From positions 1 through 51,673 of the forward strand of contig JAWXVD010000011.1 of NCBI GenBank assembly GCA_044425705.1: a DNA stretch of 51,673 nt, given 5' to 3'. The stretch comes from JAWXVD01 sp044425705 (GTDB taxonomy: Bacteria > Bacillota > Clostridia > Lachnospirales > Lachnospiraceae). A program made the translations under genes and the position numbers. This document shows positions 17,424 to 26,268 of this stretch, in pieces. The stretch's first letter is position 1, and each line of letters opens with the position of its first letter. Below the pieces are notes generated by a model. It searched no databases, was not told the DNA's origin, and saw only the letters and a program-made list of their open reading frames with translations.

Positions 17424-19172
17424 ATGTTCAAAAAATCTTCCAGAGATTCCGTATTGCGAAAAAAAATTCTCATTAGTAACACAGTCTTTGTAGCTGTGTT
17501 GTGTTTGGCTTTTTTTGTTACCTTTGTAGCCTACTATACTAAGGTAAATAATGAAAAATTAGAAAATAACTTAGAGTATGTAGTAGAGACACAAATCAAT
17601 ATGTTTGAACAAATTATCGATATGGGGAGGAATATTTCATATAGTATTCGTTTTACACCAGAAATTATAGAAATTTTTCGAGAGTTAAATGATGGAAATC
17701 CACAGAATTATTTTATACAGGAACCAGTTTTAGGCTATCGATTATATGACTATACTATGTTTTATTTGAATCAACAGGATTTTATTTCTCGAATATGTTT
17801 TTATAATGAATATGGTGATTTCACATACATTGGCTCTAGCATCAATATGGACAATACAGTATCTTATGTTTCTGAGGAACGGTTAGAAGCAATTGAAGAA
17901 GTATTAGCCACGGACAAAATTGTATATGAGCTTCACGACACAGATGAATTGGCAAAAAGTGGTGGAAATAGTGGATATATTTCAATTATCCAACACATTA
18001 TGGATTATACCTTAAAAAATAATAATGCCTATGGATATGTGGAAATACAAATTAGTTATGATTTGATTTATCAGCAGATGGCTAATGTATCTAGAAATGA
18101 ATATTGGGAAATCACATTACATGAAGATGCGGTCAATGAAGAAGTGTTGGTGTTTGGTTATAATCATGAAAAACCAGTATACACCCAAGAAACCGCAGTA
18201 AGTAATGATAATTTTCATGTGTATGTAAGCGTTTTTGAGGATGAAGGCGATCCGGTATTATATATTACGATTCTGATTTTAGGTAGTATTATTATATTAA
18301 TTATGCTTCTAGTTTATTATGTGCAAGGAAGAATTGTGCGACGAATTACAGAACCTTTGGTACAGTTATGTCAAAATATCCAAATTACAGACTTGGAGAA
18401 TTTTGAAGAATTAAATGCTTCGGAATTTGATGAGGTTAGTGAGTTAAATGAAACCTTTGCTAAGATGTTGCAAGAATTGCAAAAAGCAGTAGATGATTTA
18501 GTTGTAGAGAAAACAAGCAAGATGGATGCACAAATTTTAGCCTTGCAGGCGCAAATTAATCCTCATTTTATTCATAATACCTTGGCGTTAAATAATTCTT
18601 TGATTGAGGAGGGACGATTAAATCAAGCATTGAATGTATCCAATCATCTTTCGGATATGATTCGCTATTCAGCAGATTTTAGCCAGCAGATGGTGCCTAT
18701 GGAAGAGGAACTAAGGCATATTAGAGATTATTTGGAACTGCTAAAAATTAAATACGAAGAAGATTTTAAATACAGTATTCAGAATGAATGTACAAATACT
18801 ACAATGGATGTTCCTAAATTTATTTTACAGCCCATGGTAGAAAACTGCATTGTGCATAGTTTACGAGAAACAGATTTTCCTTGGGAAATACAAATTGTTT
18901 GTCAAGAGTATCAGGGACAGTGGAGAATTAAAGTAGAAGATGGTGGAATTGCAATTCCTATGGAAAAAGTGGAAGAAATCAAGAAAACATATCTAGATAT
19001 AGCAGGTATGGATATTGAAGAGTTGCTCGCTATTATTAAAATCGGTGGATTTTCTTTGATAAACATTTTAATCCGCATGCATTTTTTGTATAAGGGGAAT
19101 ATCGAATTTGATATTTTTAGTAATGATATGGGAGGAACAACGGTAATGATAGGAGGTCCAATCAATGATTAA
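17424..19172 (+). CDS. Sensor histidine kinase, YesM/LytS type (His_kinase family)
   Basis: 582 residues; AGAAGGAGAAGG fixes the ATG at 17424. A membrane helix at about 15-39, an extracellular sensor of about 235 residues, a second helix at about 275-298, a HAMP linker and the kinase domain follow in order. The phospho-acceptor block is QINPHFIHNTLALNN, a variant of the usual NPHFLYNTL. The N-box is LQPMVENCIVHSL. The first glycine box reads VEDGGIAIP rather than DNGxG, so its second glycine is not in place; GGFSLINI serves as the second box. It overlaps the response-regulator gene by eight bases and probably senses a sugar or the loaded receptor encoded downstream. Confidence 0.88.
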   Translation: MFKKSSRDSVLRKKILISNTVFVAVLCLAFFVTFVAYYTKVNNEKLENNLEYVVETQINMFEQIIDMGRNISYSIRFTPEIIEIFRELNDGNPQNYFIQEPVLGYRLYDYTMFYLNQQDFISRICFYNEYGDFTYIGSSINMDNTVSYVSEERLEAIEEVLATDKIVYELHDTDELAKSGGNSGYISIIQHIMDYTLKNNNAYGYVEIQISYDLIYQQMANVSRNEYWEITLHEDAVNEEVLVFGYNHEKPVYTQETAVSNDNFHVYVSVFEDEGDPVLYITILILGSIIILIMLLVYYVQGRIVRRITEPLVQLCQNIQITDLENFEELNASEFDEVSELNETFAKMLQELQKAVDDLVVEKTSKMDAQILALQAQINPHFIHNTLALNNSLIEEGRLNQALNVSNHLSDMIRYSADFSQQMVPMEEELRHIRDYLELLKIKYEEDFKYSIQNECTNTTMDVPKFILQPMVENCIVHSLRETDFPWEIQIVCQEYQGQWRIKVEDGGIAIPMEKVEEIKKTYLDIAGMDIEELLAIIKIGGFSLINILIRMHFLYKGNIEFDIFSNDMGGTTVMIGGPIND

Positions 19173-20622
19173 GGTATTGGTATTAGAAGATGAAAAGCCA
19201 ATTGCTAGAAATATTGCCAGAACCATTGAGCAAGAACATGAAGGATTTCAAGTGGTTCAAATTGTGCCTAATGGTCAACAAGCCATTGAAGTTTTAGAAA
19301 AAGAGCATATAGATGTGGCATTTTTAGATATTAATGTGCCGAAAGTGACAGGACTAGAAGTAGTGGGGTATATGAAACAACATCATATCAATACCATACC
19401 TATTATTTTGACAGGATACCAAGAGTTTGACTATATTCAATCAGCCATGCGAAACGGCGCCAAAGATTACTTGTTGAAACCTATTGATAAAATTGCAATG
19501 AAGGAAGTATTAGATAAGTGCTATCATATAGTTTATAAAAACAAGATGGAAGAGCAATTATATCTTCATAAAAATCAAGCGGAACATGTTTTGATTGAGC
19601 AGGAAGAAAATTGTGCTTTCGGCGTTTTTTATATTGGAAGTTTTATGGATGCAATGTTAGAAGAAGAATCACAAGCGGAAGTAGAACGAGTAGAGCGAGA
19701 ATTGACTAATTTACTGAAAACAGAATTTTTGGATAGCATGTTCTGGATTGTAAACGGAAAAGCAAACAATGAAAGATTTTTATTTATCAAAGGAGAAGAG
19801 TTGCGGTATCAGGAAAAATTAACTATAATTTTTAACCAGGCAGAATTTTCTATTCCTGTTACGTTGATGGTTACAGATAAGAGAATACCAATGAGTCAAG
19901 TATTAACTACATATAAGAATAGTGTACATATACTCAGAAGCTATATTAAGCTAGGAGTTTCCTCACTATTGGTAGGGATTCCCGCAATCAAAGAAAAGGA
20001 GAAATTTACAAAAGAGGAAGATTTGATAAGAAATATCCATAGCTTTAGTAATAAAGAGCAGGTTTTTACTATTCTGGAAGAAATATTAAGTGAAGTGAAT
20101 TATTTGACTAGAGTAGAAGTTATTTATTTGATGAAACATTTCTTTCTTCATTTATGTCAAGAGTTTAGTGATAACAGAAGGTATTTAGAGATGGAGAATG
20201 AGACTATGTATGCGGTTCATATTTCTCACTCTAAGGAAGTATTGTTTGAACATATCAAAAAATTAATTAGTACATATTTTTTCTTAGAAGAAGAGTATGA
20301 ACAAAATTCTCAAGTGTTAGCTGAGGCAATCAAGCGATACCTAGATTGTAATTTTCAAATAGAATTTTCAAATAGTATTCTAGAAGAAAAAATGGGCTAT
20401 TCGCAATTCTACTTACGCAAAATATTTAAGGAAGTATATGGTATTCTACCAACCGCTTATCTAACACAAAAAAGAATGGAGCAAGCGAAAGAATTGTTAA
20501 AGCAAAACATACAGGTGAAAGATGTAGCAAGTCAAGTAGGATACATGGATCCCCTCTACTTTTCTAGAGCTTTTAAAAAGGCGGTGGGATGTAGCCCTAA
20601 GGAATTTGTTACAATGCAATAA
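19165..20622 (+). CDS. AraC-type response regulator (YesN type)
   Basis: 485 residues. The receiver domain has acidic residues in LVLEDE, phospho-acceptor Asp55 in VAFLDINVPK and the conserved Lys in YLLKPIDK. A central region of about 220 residues of unknown role follows, then a C-terminal AraC double helix-turn-helix (MGYSQFYLRKIFKEVYG; VKDVASQVGYMDPLYFSRAF). It is the partner of the overlapping kinase and most likely activates the sugar ABC genes that start 338 bases downstream, where repeated sequences could be its sites. Confidence 0.92.
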   Translation: MIKVLVLEDEKPIARNIARTIEQEHEGFQVVQIVPNGQQAIEVLEKEHIDVAFLDINVPKVTGLEVVGYMKQHHINTIPIILTGYQEFDYIQSAMRNGAKDYLLKPIDKIAMKEVLDKCYHIVYKNKMEEQLYLHKNQAEHVLIEQEENCAFGVFYIGSFMDAMLEEESQAEVERVERELTNLLKTEFLDSMFWIVNGKANNERFLFIKGEELRYQEKLTIIFNQAEFSIPVTLMVTDKRIPMSQVLTTYKNSVHILRSYIKLGVSSLLVGIPAIKEKEKFTKEEDLIRNIHSFSNKEQVFTILEEILSEVNYLTRVEVIYLMKHFFLHLCQEFSDNRRYLEMENETMYAVHISHSKEVLFEHIKKLISTYFFLEEEYEQNSQVLAEAIKRYLDCNFQIEFSNSILEEKMGYSQFYLRKIFKEVYGILPTAYLTQKRMEQAKELLKQNIQVKDVASQVGYMDPLYFSRAFKKAVGCSPKEFVTMQ

Positions 20623-20685
20623 ACATCAGGAAGGTATCATTTGGGATTTGCTTATGCAAGTGAAGCCACAAATTAGAGGGGGTCT

Positions 20686-20717
20686 GTGATTTCGACCTTG
20701 CAAGCAAGTGAAATCAC
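20686..20717 (+). terminator. Hairpin after the response-regulator gene
   Basis: GTGATTTC/GAAATCAC enclose CTTGC/GCAAG, giving a compact stem of 13 pairs. No T-run follows, so it may be an mRNA 3' stabiliser rather than a classical terminator. Confidence 0.4.
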
Positions 20718-20728
20718 TGGACTTAAGT

Positions 20729-20822
20729 ATGGATAAAACACAACTGAAATATGGATAAAACGCAACTAAAATATCGATAGAATGTTAATAAATTATCCAT
20801 ATTCTAGTTGCGTTTTGTCCAT
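20729..20822. repeat. 22-base sequence in two tandem direct copies and one inverted copy
   Basis: The unit ATGGATAAAACRCAACTRAA(AT) occupies 20729-20750 and 20751-20772 head to tail. Its near-exact inverse fills 20801-20822, with 20793-20800 (TTATCCAT) as a further partial inverse copy. Either direct copy can pair with the inverted copy, and a T-rich stretch follows, so this could be an alternative-fold terminator. The sites could equally be binding sites of the upstream AraC-type regulator. The rest of the 338-base gap to the receptor gene has two TATAAT boxes and no gene. Confidence 0.65.
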
Positions 20823-20844
20823 TTCTTTGTTGGTTAAAATTGAT

Positions 20845-20914
20845 TATAATTCATTTCATAAGAGACATGGATGTCCCAATACGATTATATCGGATAGAAA
20901 TGAGCCGTTATAAT
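20845..20914 (+). promoter_or_regulatory. Promoter region of the sugar receptor gene
   Basis: Two TATAAT hexamers (20845-20850 and 20909-20914) lie 47 to 116 bases before the receptor start. Neither has a good -35 box at 17 bases, which suits activator-dependent transcription by the response regulator encoded just upstream. I cannot decide which is used. Confidence 0.4.
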
Positions 20915-20960
20915 AACATGGCAGTACATATGTATATGCTAAATATAAGGAGGAAAAGAC

Positions 20961-22346
20961 ATGAAAAGAAAGTTAATTAGTATCTTATTAACAGCATCAC
21001 TTGTAGCTTCATTACTTGTAGGATGTGGCGGAACAGAGGAAGCTGCGCCAGCAGAAACAGCAACAGAAGAAGCTGCACCAGCAGAAGAAGCAACAGAAGA
21101 AGTGGTAGAAGTAGTTGAAGAAACAGTAGACATTAGCGGAACAGTTATCACAGCTATGGTTTTACAAAGTCAATACATTGAACAATTAGAAAACATGGTT
21201 TTCAAATTTGAAGATGAATATGACGTAACATTTGATGTTACTGTAGTACCAGATGAACAATACTTAAGTTTATTAGAAATGCGTATTGCAAATGGTGAAA
21301 TGCCTGACATCGTACAATACAATGTACCTCATATCTATAATGTAATTGATGCATCTTCTCAATTATATGACTGGAGCAATTCTGAATGGGCTAGCAAATT
21401 AGTCGATCCAAGTTTATCAACAGTAGATGGTGGAATTTATTCATTTACATTTAAAGCCACATCAGGAAATCACTGTATGATTTACAACAAAGACATCTTT
21501 GATGCTTTAGGATTAGAAGAACCTTCAACAGTAGAAGAATTTGATCAATTATGTGATGATTTATTAGCAGCAGACGTGATTCCAGTAATGCTTACAAGCG
21601 ATTCATGGGTACCACAAATCTGGACAGCATCTGGATTTGCAAGAGCATTTGGAACAGAAGAAGCAGCGCTTGAAATGACAGAACAAATCTTTACAGGTCA
21701 AGCACAATTTAGTGATTACGAAGAATTATGTTTAGTTATTGATGATATGTTAGCATTAAGAGATAAAGGTTACTTAAATGATGATTTTGCTACACTTGGA
21801 TGGGATGATGCTTGGGCTCAAATCGCAGCAGAAGAAGCGGCTATGATCCTTGGTGAAGGACCAATGGTTGGTCAATTCCAAAGTACATATCCAGACACAA
21901 ACTTTGGTGTATTTAATGTTCCTACATCATATGACCCAAACTGTGACTATATCAGTGGAGCACAATTCTCAAGTGGTTTAGTAGTAAACAAAGATTCTGA
22001 AAATATTGCAGCAATCGAAGTTATGTTCAATGCATTTGCGACACCAGAATACGGCGATATGTATTTTGCTGATGAAAATGCAGGTTTCCCAGCAATCGAA
22101 GGAATCGATGGTGGAGAAATGAACGAAGATGTACAAGCTTTATATGAAGAATACTTAGCATCAGGCGGACTTGTTCCAGAAATGAATACTGCATGGGCAG
22201 CAATCGAATCATTATTCAGTGATTACTTATGGGCATATTATGCAGAAGCTTTAGTAAAAGGTGAATTAGATGGTGCAGGTGTTCTTGATAAATTCCAATC
22301 TGACTTTGATAAATTCCAAAAAAATAGTGGAGTAGAAGGTTTCTAA
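20961..22346 (+). CDS. Sugar ABC transporter substrate-binding lipoprotein (SBP family 1)
   Basis: 461 residues. The signal is MKRKLISILLTASLVASLLV ending in the lipobox LLVGC, so it is a lipid-anchored receptor. An Ala/Glu-rich linker (about residues 25-50) precedes the family-1 fold (PDIVQYNVPHIYNV; MIYNKDIFDALGLEEPSTVEEF), typical of oligosaccharide receptors. AAGGAGG stands eight bases before the ATG. Codon use is strongly biased, indicating high expression. A terminator follows the gene and the permeases come next. The sugar is unknown. Confidence 0.92.
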   Translation: MKRKLISILLTASLVASLLVGCGGTEEAAPAETATEEAAPAEEATEEVVEVVEETVDISGTVITAMVLQSQYIEQLENMVFKFEDEYDVTFDVTVVPDEQYLSLLEMRIANGEMPDIVQYNVPHIYNVIDASSQLYDWSNSEWASKLVDPSLSTVDGGIYSFTFKATSGNHCMIYNKDIFDALGLEEPSTVEEFDQLCDDLLAADVIPVMLTSDSWVPQIWTASGFARAFGTEEAALEMTEQIFTGQAQFSDYEELCLVIDDMLALRDKGYLNDDFATLGWDDAWAQIAAEEAAMILGEGPMVGQFQSTYPDTNFGVFNVPTSYDPNCDYISGAQFSSGLVVNKDSENIAAIEVMFNAFATPEYGDMYFADENAGFPAIEGIDGGEMNEDVQALYEEYLASGGLVPEMNTAWAAIESLFSDYLWAYYAEALVKGELDGAGVLDKFQSDFDKFQKNSGVEGF

Positions 22347-22362
22347 TATGAAACTGAATTTA

Positions 22363-22400
22363 AAATTGGCGGCGACGGTTTTCGTTGTCGCCAATTTTTT
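22363..22400 (+). terminator. Attenuator between sugar receptor and permease genes
   Basis: AAATTGGCG-CGAC pairs with GTCG-CCAATTT around GGTTTTCGTT-type loop sequence, and a run of T follows. No promoter is seen before the permease gene, so partial read-through should set a high receptor-to-channel ratio. Confidence 0.85.
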
Positions 22401-22418
22401 GATAGGAAGGAGAAGAGG

Positions 22419-23297
22419 ATGAAGAAAAATAATAGAAATTTATATCCATTTGCAATGACAATTCCAGCTATCATTATTTATTCATTGTTTGCAATTGTGC
22501 CTATTATTATGGGTATTTGTTTGTCTTTTACAGATTGGAATATTAAGAGATGGCAAGAGCCTGTATTTTCAGGACTATTAAATTATCAAGAAGTGTTATC
22601 GAATGATATATTTTTTACAGCTTTGAAAAATACCATGATATATGCATTCTCAACAAGTATTTTAAAAGTAATTATGGGTTTGGCATTGGCATTGGTGTTG
22701 GCAAAAGCATTTAAGGGGAATGGAATTTTTAGAACGATTTTCTACCTACCTTGCGTTATTAGTATTACAGTAATCGGTGTTCTGTTTTCGGCTATTTTAG
22801 CAAAAAATGGTTTGTTTAATAATGTACTCGAATTTTTAAATTTAGAAATGTTACAAAGAGAATGGTTAGGACGTTATGGAACAGCTTTTTCTTGGATTAT
22901 ATTTATTGATTCTTGGATGTGGGCTGGATTTAATATGTTTATCTTTATTTCTGGTTTACAGGCAATTTCTCAAGATTATTATGAAGTGGCGGATATTGAA
23001 GGTGCATCTAAGATTGCACAATTCTTTAAAATTACAGTTCCACTACTGATTCCAGCAATTACTGTAAATACAACTTTAAATATTGCAGGTGGTATGAAGG
23101 TATTTGATATTGTTTATGTATTAACAAATGGTGGACCAGGTACAGATACACAAGTGCTAGCGACCTTTGCATTCCGTACATATGGAATTGGTCTTTTAGG
23201 AGAGTCTAGTGCAGCGAATATTATTTTGACGGTATTGGTTATTGTTATTTCATTGACATTAAATAGAATCTTTAGAAATATGGAGGTAGAGCTATGA
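22419..23297 (+). CDS. Sugar ABC transporter permease (MalF/UgpA type)
   Basis: 292 residues, six membrane segments. The coupling loop YEVADIEGASKIAQFFKITV carries the EAA motif (here D-x-E-G-A-S) used to contact the ATPase. NGGPGTDTQVLATFAF is a family hallmark. GGAAGGAGAAGAGG precedes the ATG. It pairs with the next permease, overlapping it by four bases. Confidence 0.92.
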   Translation: MKKNNRNLYPFAMTIPAIIIYSLFAIVPIIMGICLSFTDWNIKRWQEPVFSGLLNYQEVLSNDIFFTALKNTMIYAFSTSILKVIMGLALALVLAKAFKGNGIFRTIFYLPCVISITVIGVLFSAILAKNGLFNNVLEFLNLEMLQREWLGRYGTAFSWIIFIDSWMWAGFNMFIFISGLQAISQDYYEVADIEGASKIAQFFKITVPLLIPAITVNTTLNIAGGMKVFDIVYVLTNGGPGTDTQVLATFAFRTYGIGLLGESSAANIILTVLVIVISLTLNRIFRNMEVEL

Positions 23298-24118
23298 CAA
23301 AATTTAAAAATGTACGTAGTGCAATTCGCTTAGTGTTATTAACTCTACTATCTGTTGTTTATCTAGTACCAGTCATTATGATGGTTCTTGGTTCTTTCAA
23401 GGATCAAGCAGAAGCTTCGCAATTCGATTTGAGTCTACCAGCAAAATTTTTATTTGAAAATTATGTATATGTTTTTGAACGTGGAAATATTCTCAGTGGA
23501 TATTGGAATAGTTTCTTGACAACAGGAATGGCAACTGTATTTGTATTATTGTTTGGTTCATTGACAGGAATCTATGTTGGGCGTAGTAAAACAAGATTAT
23601 CAGAAGGTGTGTATAATTATTTTATTATTGGTTTAATGCTATGTTTTCAAACGGCAACAACATTTAGTTTGTTATCAATATTAAAATTATATGGAACTTC
23701 CATTGGTGTAAGTTTAATCTATACAGCAATGCAATTACCGTTTACAGTTATGACATTTTCAAGCTTTATTAAGGGTATACCTAGAGAAATTGATGAAGCT
23801 GGATTTATTGATGGTTGTAATGCAATTAACTTGATTTTCCGTGTGTTACTGCCTGTTATGAAACCAATTTTTGTGACAAACTTAATTATTGTTGCAATTA
23901 ACTGTTGGAATAACTTTATGATTCCGTTATTCTACTTGAATTCATCAACAAAATGGACAATTCCACTTATGGTATATAACTTCTATGGACGTTATGAAAG
24001 AAACTGGAATTATGTGTTTGCAATTTTAGTAATCACAATTCTTCCAATTGTAATCTTATATTTATGTTTACAAAAACATATTGTAGAAGGTATGACATCG
24101 GGAGCAGTAAAAGGTTAA
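23294..24118 (+). CDS. Sugar ABC transporter permease (MalG/UgpE type)
   Basis: 274 residues, six membrane segments. The EAA loop is IDEAGFIDGCNAINLIFRVL, and LLPVMKPIFVTNLIIVAINCWNNF follows as usual (C-terminal half of the channel). No ATP-binding gene accompanies the operon. In Firmicutes such carbohydrate importers commonly share an MsmK-like ATPase encoded elsewhere. A terminator follows directly. Confidence 0.92.
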   Translation: MTKFKNVRSAIRLVLLTLLSVVYLVPVIMMVLGSFKDQAEASQFDLSLPAKFLFENYVYVFERGNILSGYWNSFLTTGMATVFVLLFGSLTGIYVGRSKTRLSEGVYNYFIIGLMLCFQTATTFSLLSILKLYGTSIGVSLIYTAMQLPFTVMTFSSFIKGIPREIDEAGFIDGCNAINLIFRVLLPVMKPIFVTNLIIVAINCWNNFMIPLFYLNSSTKWTIPLMVYNFYGRYERNWNYVFAILVITILPIVILYLCLQKHIVEGMTSGAVKG

Positions 24119-24129
24119 AGGATAAAAAT

Positions 24130-24177
24130 AGGGCTAAGGTAGAGCAGAATGAATGCTTATGACCTTGGTCCTTTTTA
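24130..24177 (+). terminator. Rho-independent terminator of the sugar ABC operon
   Basis: AGGGCTAAGGT pairs with ACCTTGGTCCT (two mismatched or wobble positions) around a 21-base loop and is followed by TTTTTAT. Confidence 0.75.
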
Positions 24178-24218
24178 TATCGGCAAAACAAAGAGAGCGT
24201 AAATCAAAGTATAAATAG

Positions 24219-24247
24219 TTGATAAATATGATACACTTTGATAAAAT
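24219..24247 (+). promoter_or_regulatory. Sigma-A promoter for the GT-C-like membrane protein gene
   Basis: TTGATA, 17 bases, TAAAAT, with TG one base before the -10 box. The predicted start of transcription is near 24254, about 40 bases before the gene. Confidence 0.6.
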
Positions 24248-24292
24248 AAGGCGAAATGAATTGATAGAAACCAAGAATTGGGCGAGGTGAAG

Positions 24293-25954
24293 ATGCTTAG
24301 TATATTATTAAATTGGCTTTATGTGACATTGACTGTTTTTTTGATTGGATTTTGGGCTGTAAAGATGTTTGAGAAGTTTTTCGCCTATCAATTAAAGCGA
24401 ATAGATGAAATTATAGTAACAGGGATGGTGCTAGTAACAACTTATGTACAGGCCTTTAGCTTATTTTATAAAGTGGGATTTGTTGCTAACCTTGTGCTTT
24501 GTGTGATTTCGCTTGTGTGTTTATACCTCTATAAAAGTGAAATAAAGCAGTACTTGCAGGTATTTGCCAAATCGAAAAATATCTTTAAAACAATAGTGTT
24601 TTTCGTATTGCTTTTGATTGTATGTTACTTTACATCGAGGGGATATGAACATTATGATACAGGATTATATCATGCCCAGGCCATTCATTGGATTGAAGAA
24701 TATGGGATTATTCCAGGACTATCCAATTTACATTATCGACTAGCCTATAATAGCTCTGCATTTAGCGTGACGGCTCTTTATAGTTTTGCATTTATGTTAG
24801 GACGTTCCTTGCACACACTCAGTGGATATTTTGTAGGGATCTTGTTACTTGCTATCGTAGGTGGATTTAGAAAACCAACATCCTGTAAATTACGAATCAG
24901 TGATTTTATTCGAATAGCAGCCCTATATTATATCACTATGACATTTGCTTCACTAAATTCTCCTTCTAGCGATTACTTTGCATTGAGTATGGTATTGTAT
25001 ATTTTATTAAAATATGCTGATCATCTTGAGCAAGGAGGGGATCTAGATAGTAGTGTATCATATTTTGGATGGATTGCGCTTATAGCCTGCTTCGCCATTA
25101 CCCTAAAGATATCAGTAGCTCCAATTATTTTAGTAGTGATTTTACCTGCCTATATGCTTTTAAAAAGAAAAGAATGGAAAAAAATAGCTGGCTTTGTCGT
25201 AATTGGCGTGATTATGGTAGTGCCGTATTTTACACGTGGAGTCATCTTGTCTGGATGGCTACTATATCCTAGCACTATTATAGATTTATTTTCTTTTGAT
25301 TTCAAAATTCATGAAGATGTAGCCAATGCAGATCAACTTGCGGTTATGTTGTGGGGAAGAAATGCTGATTATGGGGACACCCTGTTGGTGTGGATACCAA
25401 AATGGTTTGCTAGCATTAGTTCCAGTATTGAAAAAATATTAGTTTTGCTAGATGTTGTAGCAGTATTTAGTTTGATTAGCGTATGGATTTATGAAGCAGT
25501 TTGTAAAAAATGGAAATTGTATCAATTGGTACTAGATATTACGATTGTAGCAGGTCTATTGTTTTGGTTTTTCTCAGCACCATTGATGAGATATGGTTGT
25601 GCTTACGTTTTAGTTATGGCATTTTATGGAATTGGAAGAATGATACAATATTTTTCATGGAAATGGGTACACAAAATCTCTGTGATAGTGTGTATTTTGT
25701 TAGCTTGTTATAAGAGTGTTTCAACGATACAGTTTATTACGGTTTTTGCTAGTTATGATAATTATATATGGCAACAGGATTATATTCGATACGAAACAAG
25801 AGAAGTAATTGTCAATGGAATCACTTTTTATGAAGCTGATGATACTGATCAAATGGGATATTATGATTTTCCAGGCACCATCACGGTAGATGAATGTGAG
25901 ATGAAAGGAACTACACTTGAAGAAGGCTTTATTTATAAACCGAAAAATAGCTAA
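24293..25954 (+). CDS. Polytopic membrane protein, LIC_10190-like (GT-C-type candidate)
   Basis: 553 residues with some twelve or more hydrophobic segments. The first extracellular loop has YEHYDTGLYHAQAIHWIEEY followed by GIIPGLSNLHYRLAYNSSAF. This acidic D-x-G-L-Y-H block and its position resemble GT-C-fold membrane glycosyltransferases that use lipid-linked sugars, and I recall the pattern from proteins named LIC_10190 family. A soluble C-terminal stretch of about 60 residues ends the protein. GAGGTG precedes the ATG at 24293. The gene is alone, with its own promoter, between a terminator and a tRNA gene. Function is unproven; a sugar or lipid transferase for the envelope is the best guess. 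Confidence 0.55.
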   Translation: MLSILLNWLYVTLTVFLIGFWAVKMFEKFFAYQLKRIDEIIVTGMVLVTTYVQAFSLFYKVGFVANLVLCVISLVCLYLYKSEIKQYLQVFAKSKNIFKTIVFFVLLLIVCYFTSRGYEHYDTGLYHAQAIHWIEEYGIIPGLSNLHYRLAYNSSAFSVTALYSFAFMLGRSLHTLSGYFVGILLLAIVGGFRKPTSCKLRISDFIRIAALYYITMTFASLNSPSSDYFALSMVLYILLKYADHLEQGGDLDSSVSYFGWIALIACFAITLKISVAPIILVVILPAYMLLKRKEWKKIAGFVVIGVIMVVPYFTRGVILSGWLLYPSTIIDLFSFDFKIHEDVANADQLAVMLWGRNADYGDTLLVWIPKWFASISSSIEKILVLLDVVAVFSLISVWIYEAVCKKWKLYQLVLDITIVAGLLFWFFSAPLMRYGCAYVLVMAFYGIGRMIQYFSWKWVHKISVIVCILLACYKSVSTIQFITVFASYDNYIWQQDYIRYETREVIVNGITFYEADDTDQMGYYDFPGTITVDECEMKGTTLEEGFIYKPKNS

Positions 25955-25983
25955 AATATTGTAATAGGAAATGAAAAAAAGAA

Positions 25984-26012
25984 TTGACAAAGTGCAAGTA
26001 CTTTGATAGAAT
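25984..26012 (+). promoter_or_regulatory. Promoter of tRNA-Gly
   Basis: Perfect TTGACA, 17 bases, TAGAAT, with TG before the -10 box. It starts 80 bases ahead of the mature tRNA, leaving a short 5' leader for RNase P. Confidence 0.75.
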
Positions 26013-26063
26013 AATATTTGTCTTCAAGAATAGATGAAAAACTGTTTGTGTTGATGAATATAT

Positions 26064-26135
26064 GCGTGAGTGGCTCAGCGGTAGAGCATCTCCTTGCCAA
26101 GGAGAGGGTCGCGGGTTCGATCCCCGTCTCGCGCT
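26064..26135 (+). tRNA. tRNA-Gly (anticodon GCC)
   Basis: 72 bases forming a full cloverleaf. The acceptor stem is GCGTGAG/CTCGCGC, the anticodon arm CTCCT-TGCCA-AGGAG with loop TTGCCAA, and the T loop TTCGATC. The discriminator is T and CCA is not encoded. It has its own promoter and terminator, so it is a single-gene unit. Confidence 0.95.
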
Positions 26136-26141
26136 TCTATG

Positions 26142-26180
26142 AAAAGCGAAAACCTAGTAAATAGGTCTTCGCTTTTTTTT
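26142..26180 (+). terminator. Rho-independent terminator of tRNA-Gly
   Basis: AAAAGCGAA-ACCTA pairs with TAGGT-TTCGCTTTT (one unpaired base on each side) around GTAAA, and the stem runs into an eight-T tract. Confidence 0.9.
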
Positions 26181-26268
26181 GTATTTTATGATAGAATATG
26201 AGGGTGTAGTGATAAAAGTAATGTAATTAGTTGTCTTCTCATAGAAGTTTATGAGGATTGGAGGAAGT

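Noticed and set aside
20729..20822. Possible CRISPR-like array
   Set aside because: The two direct units are adjacent without spacers and the third is inverted; no cas genes are present.
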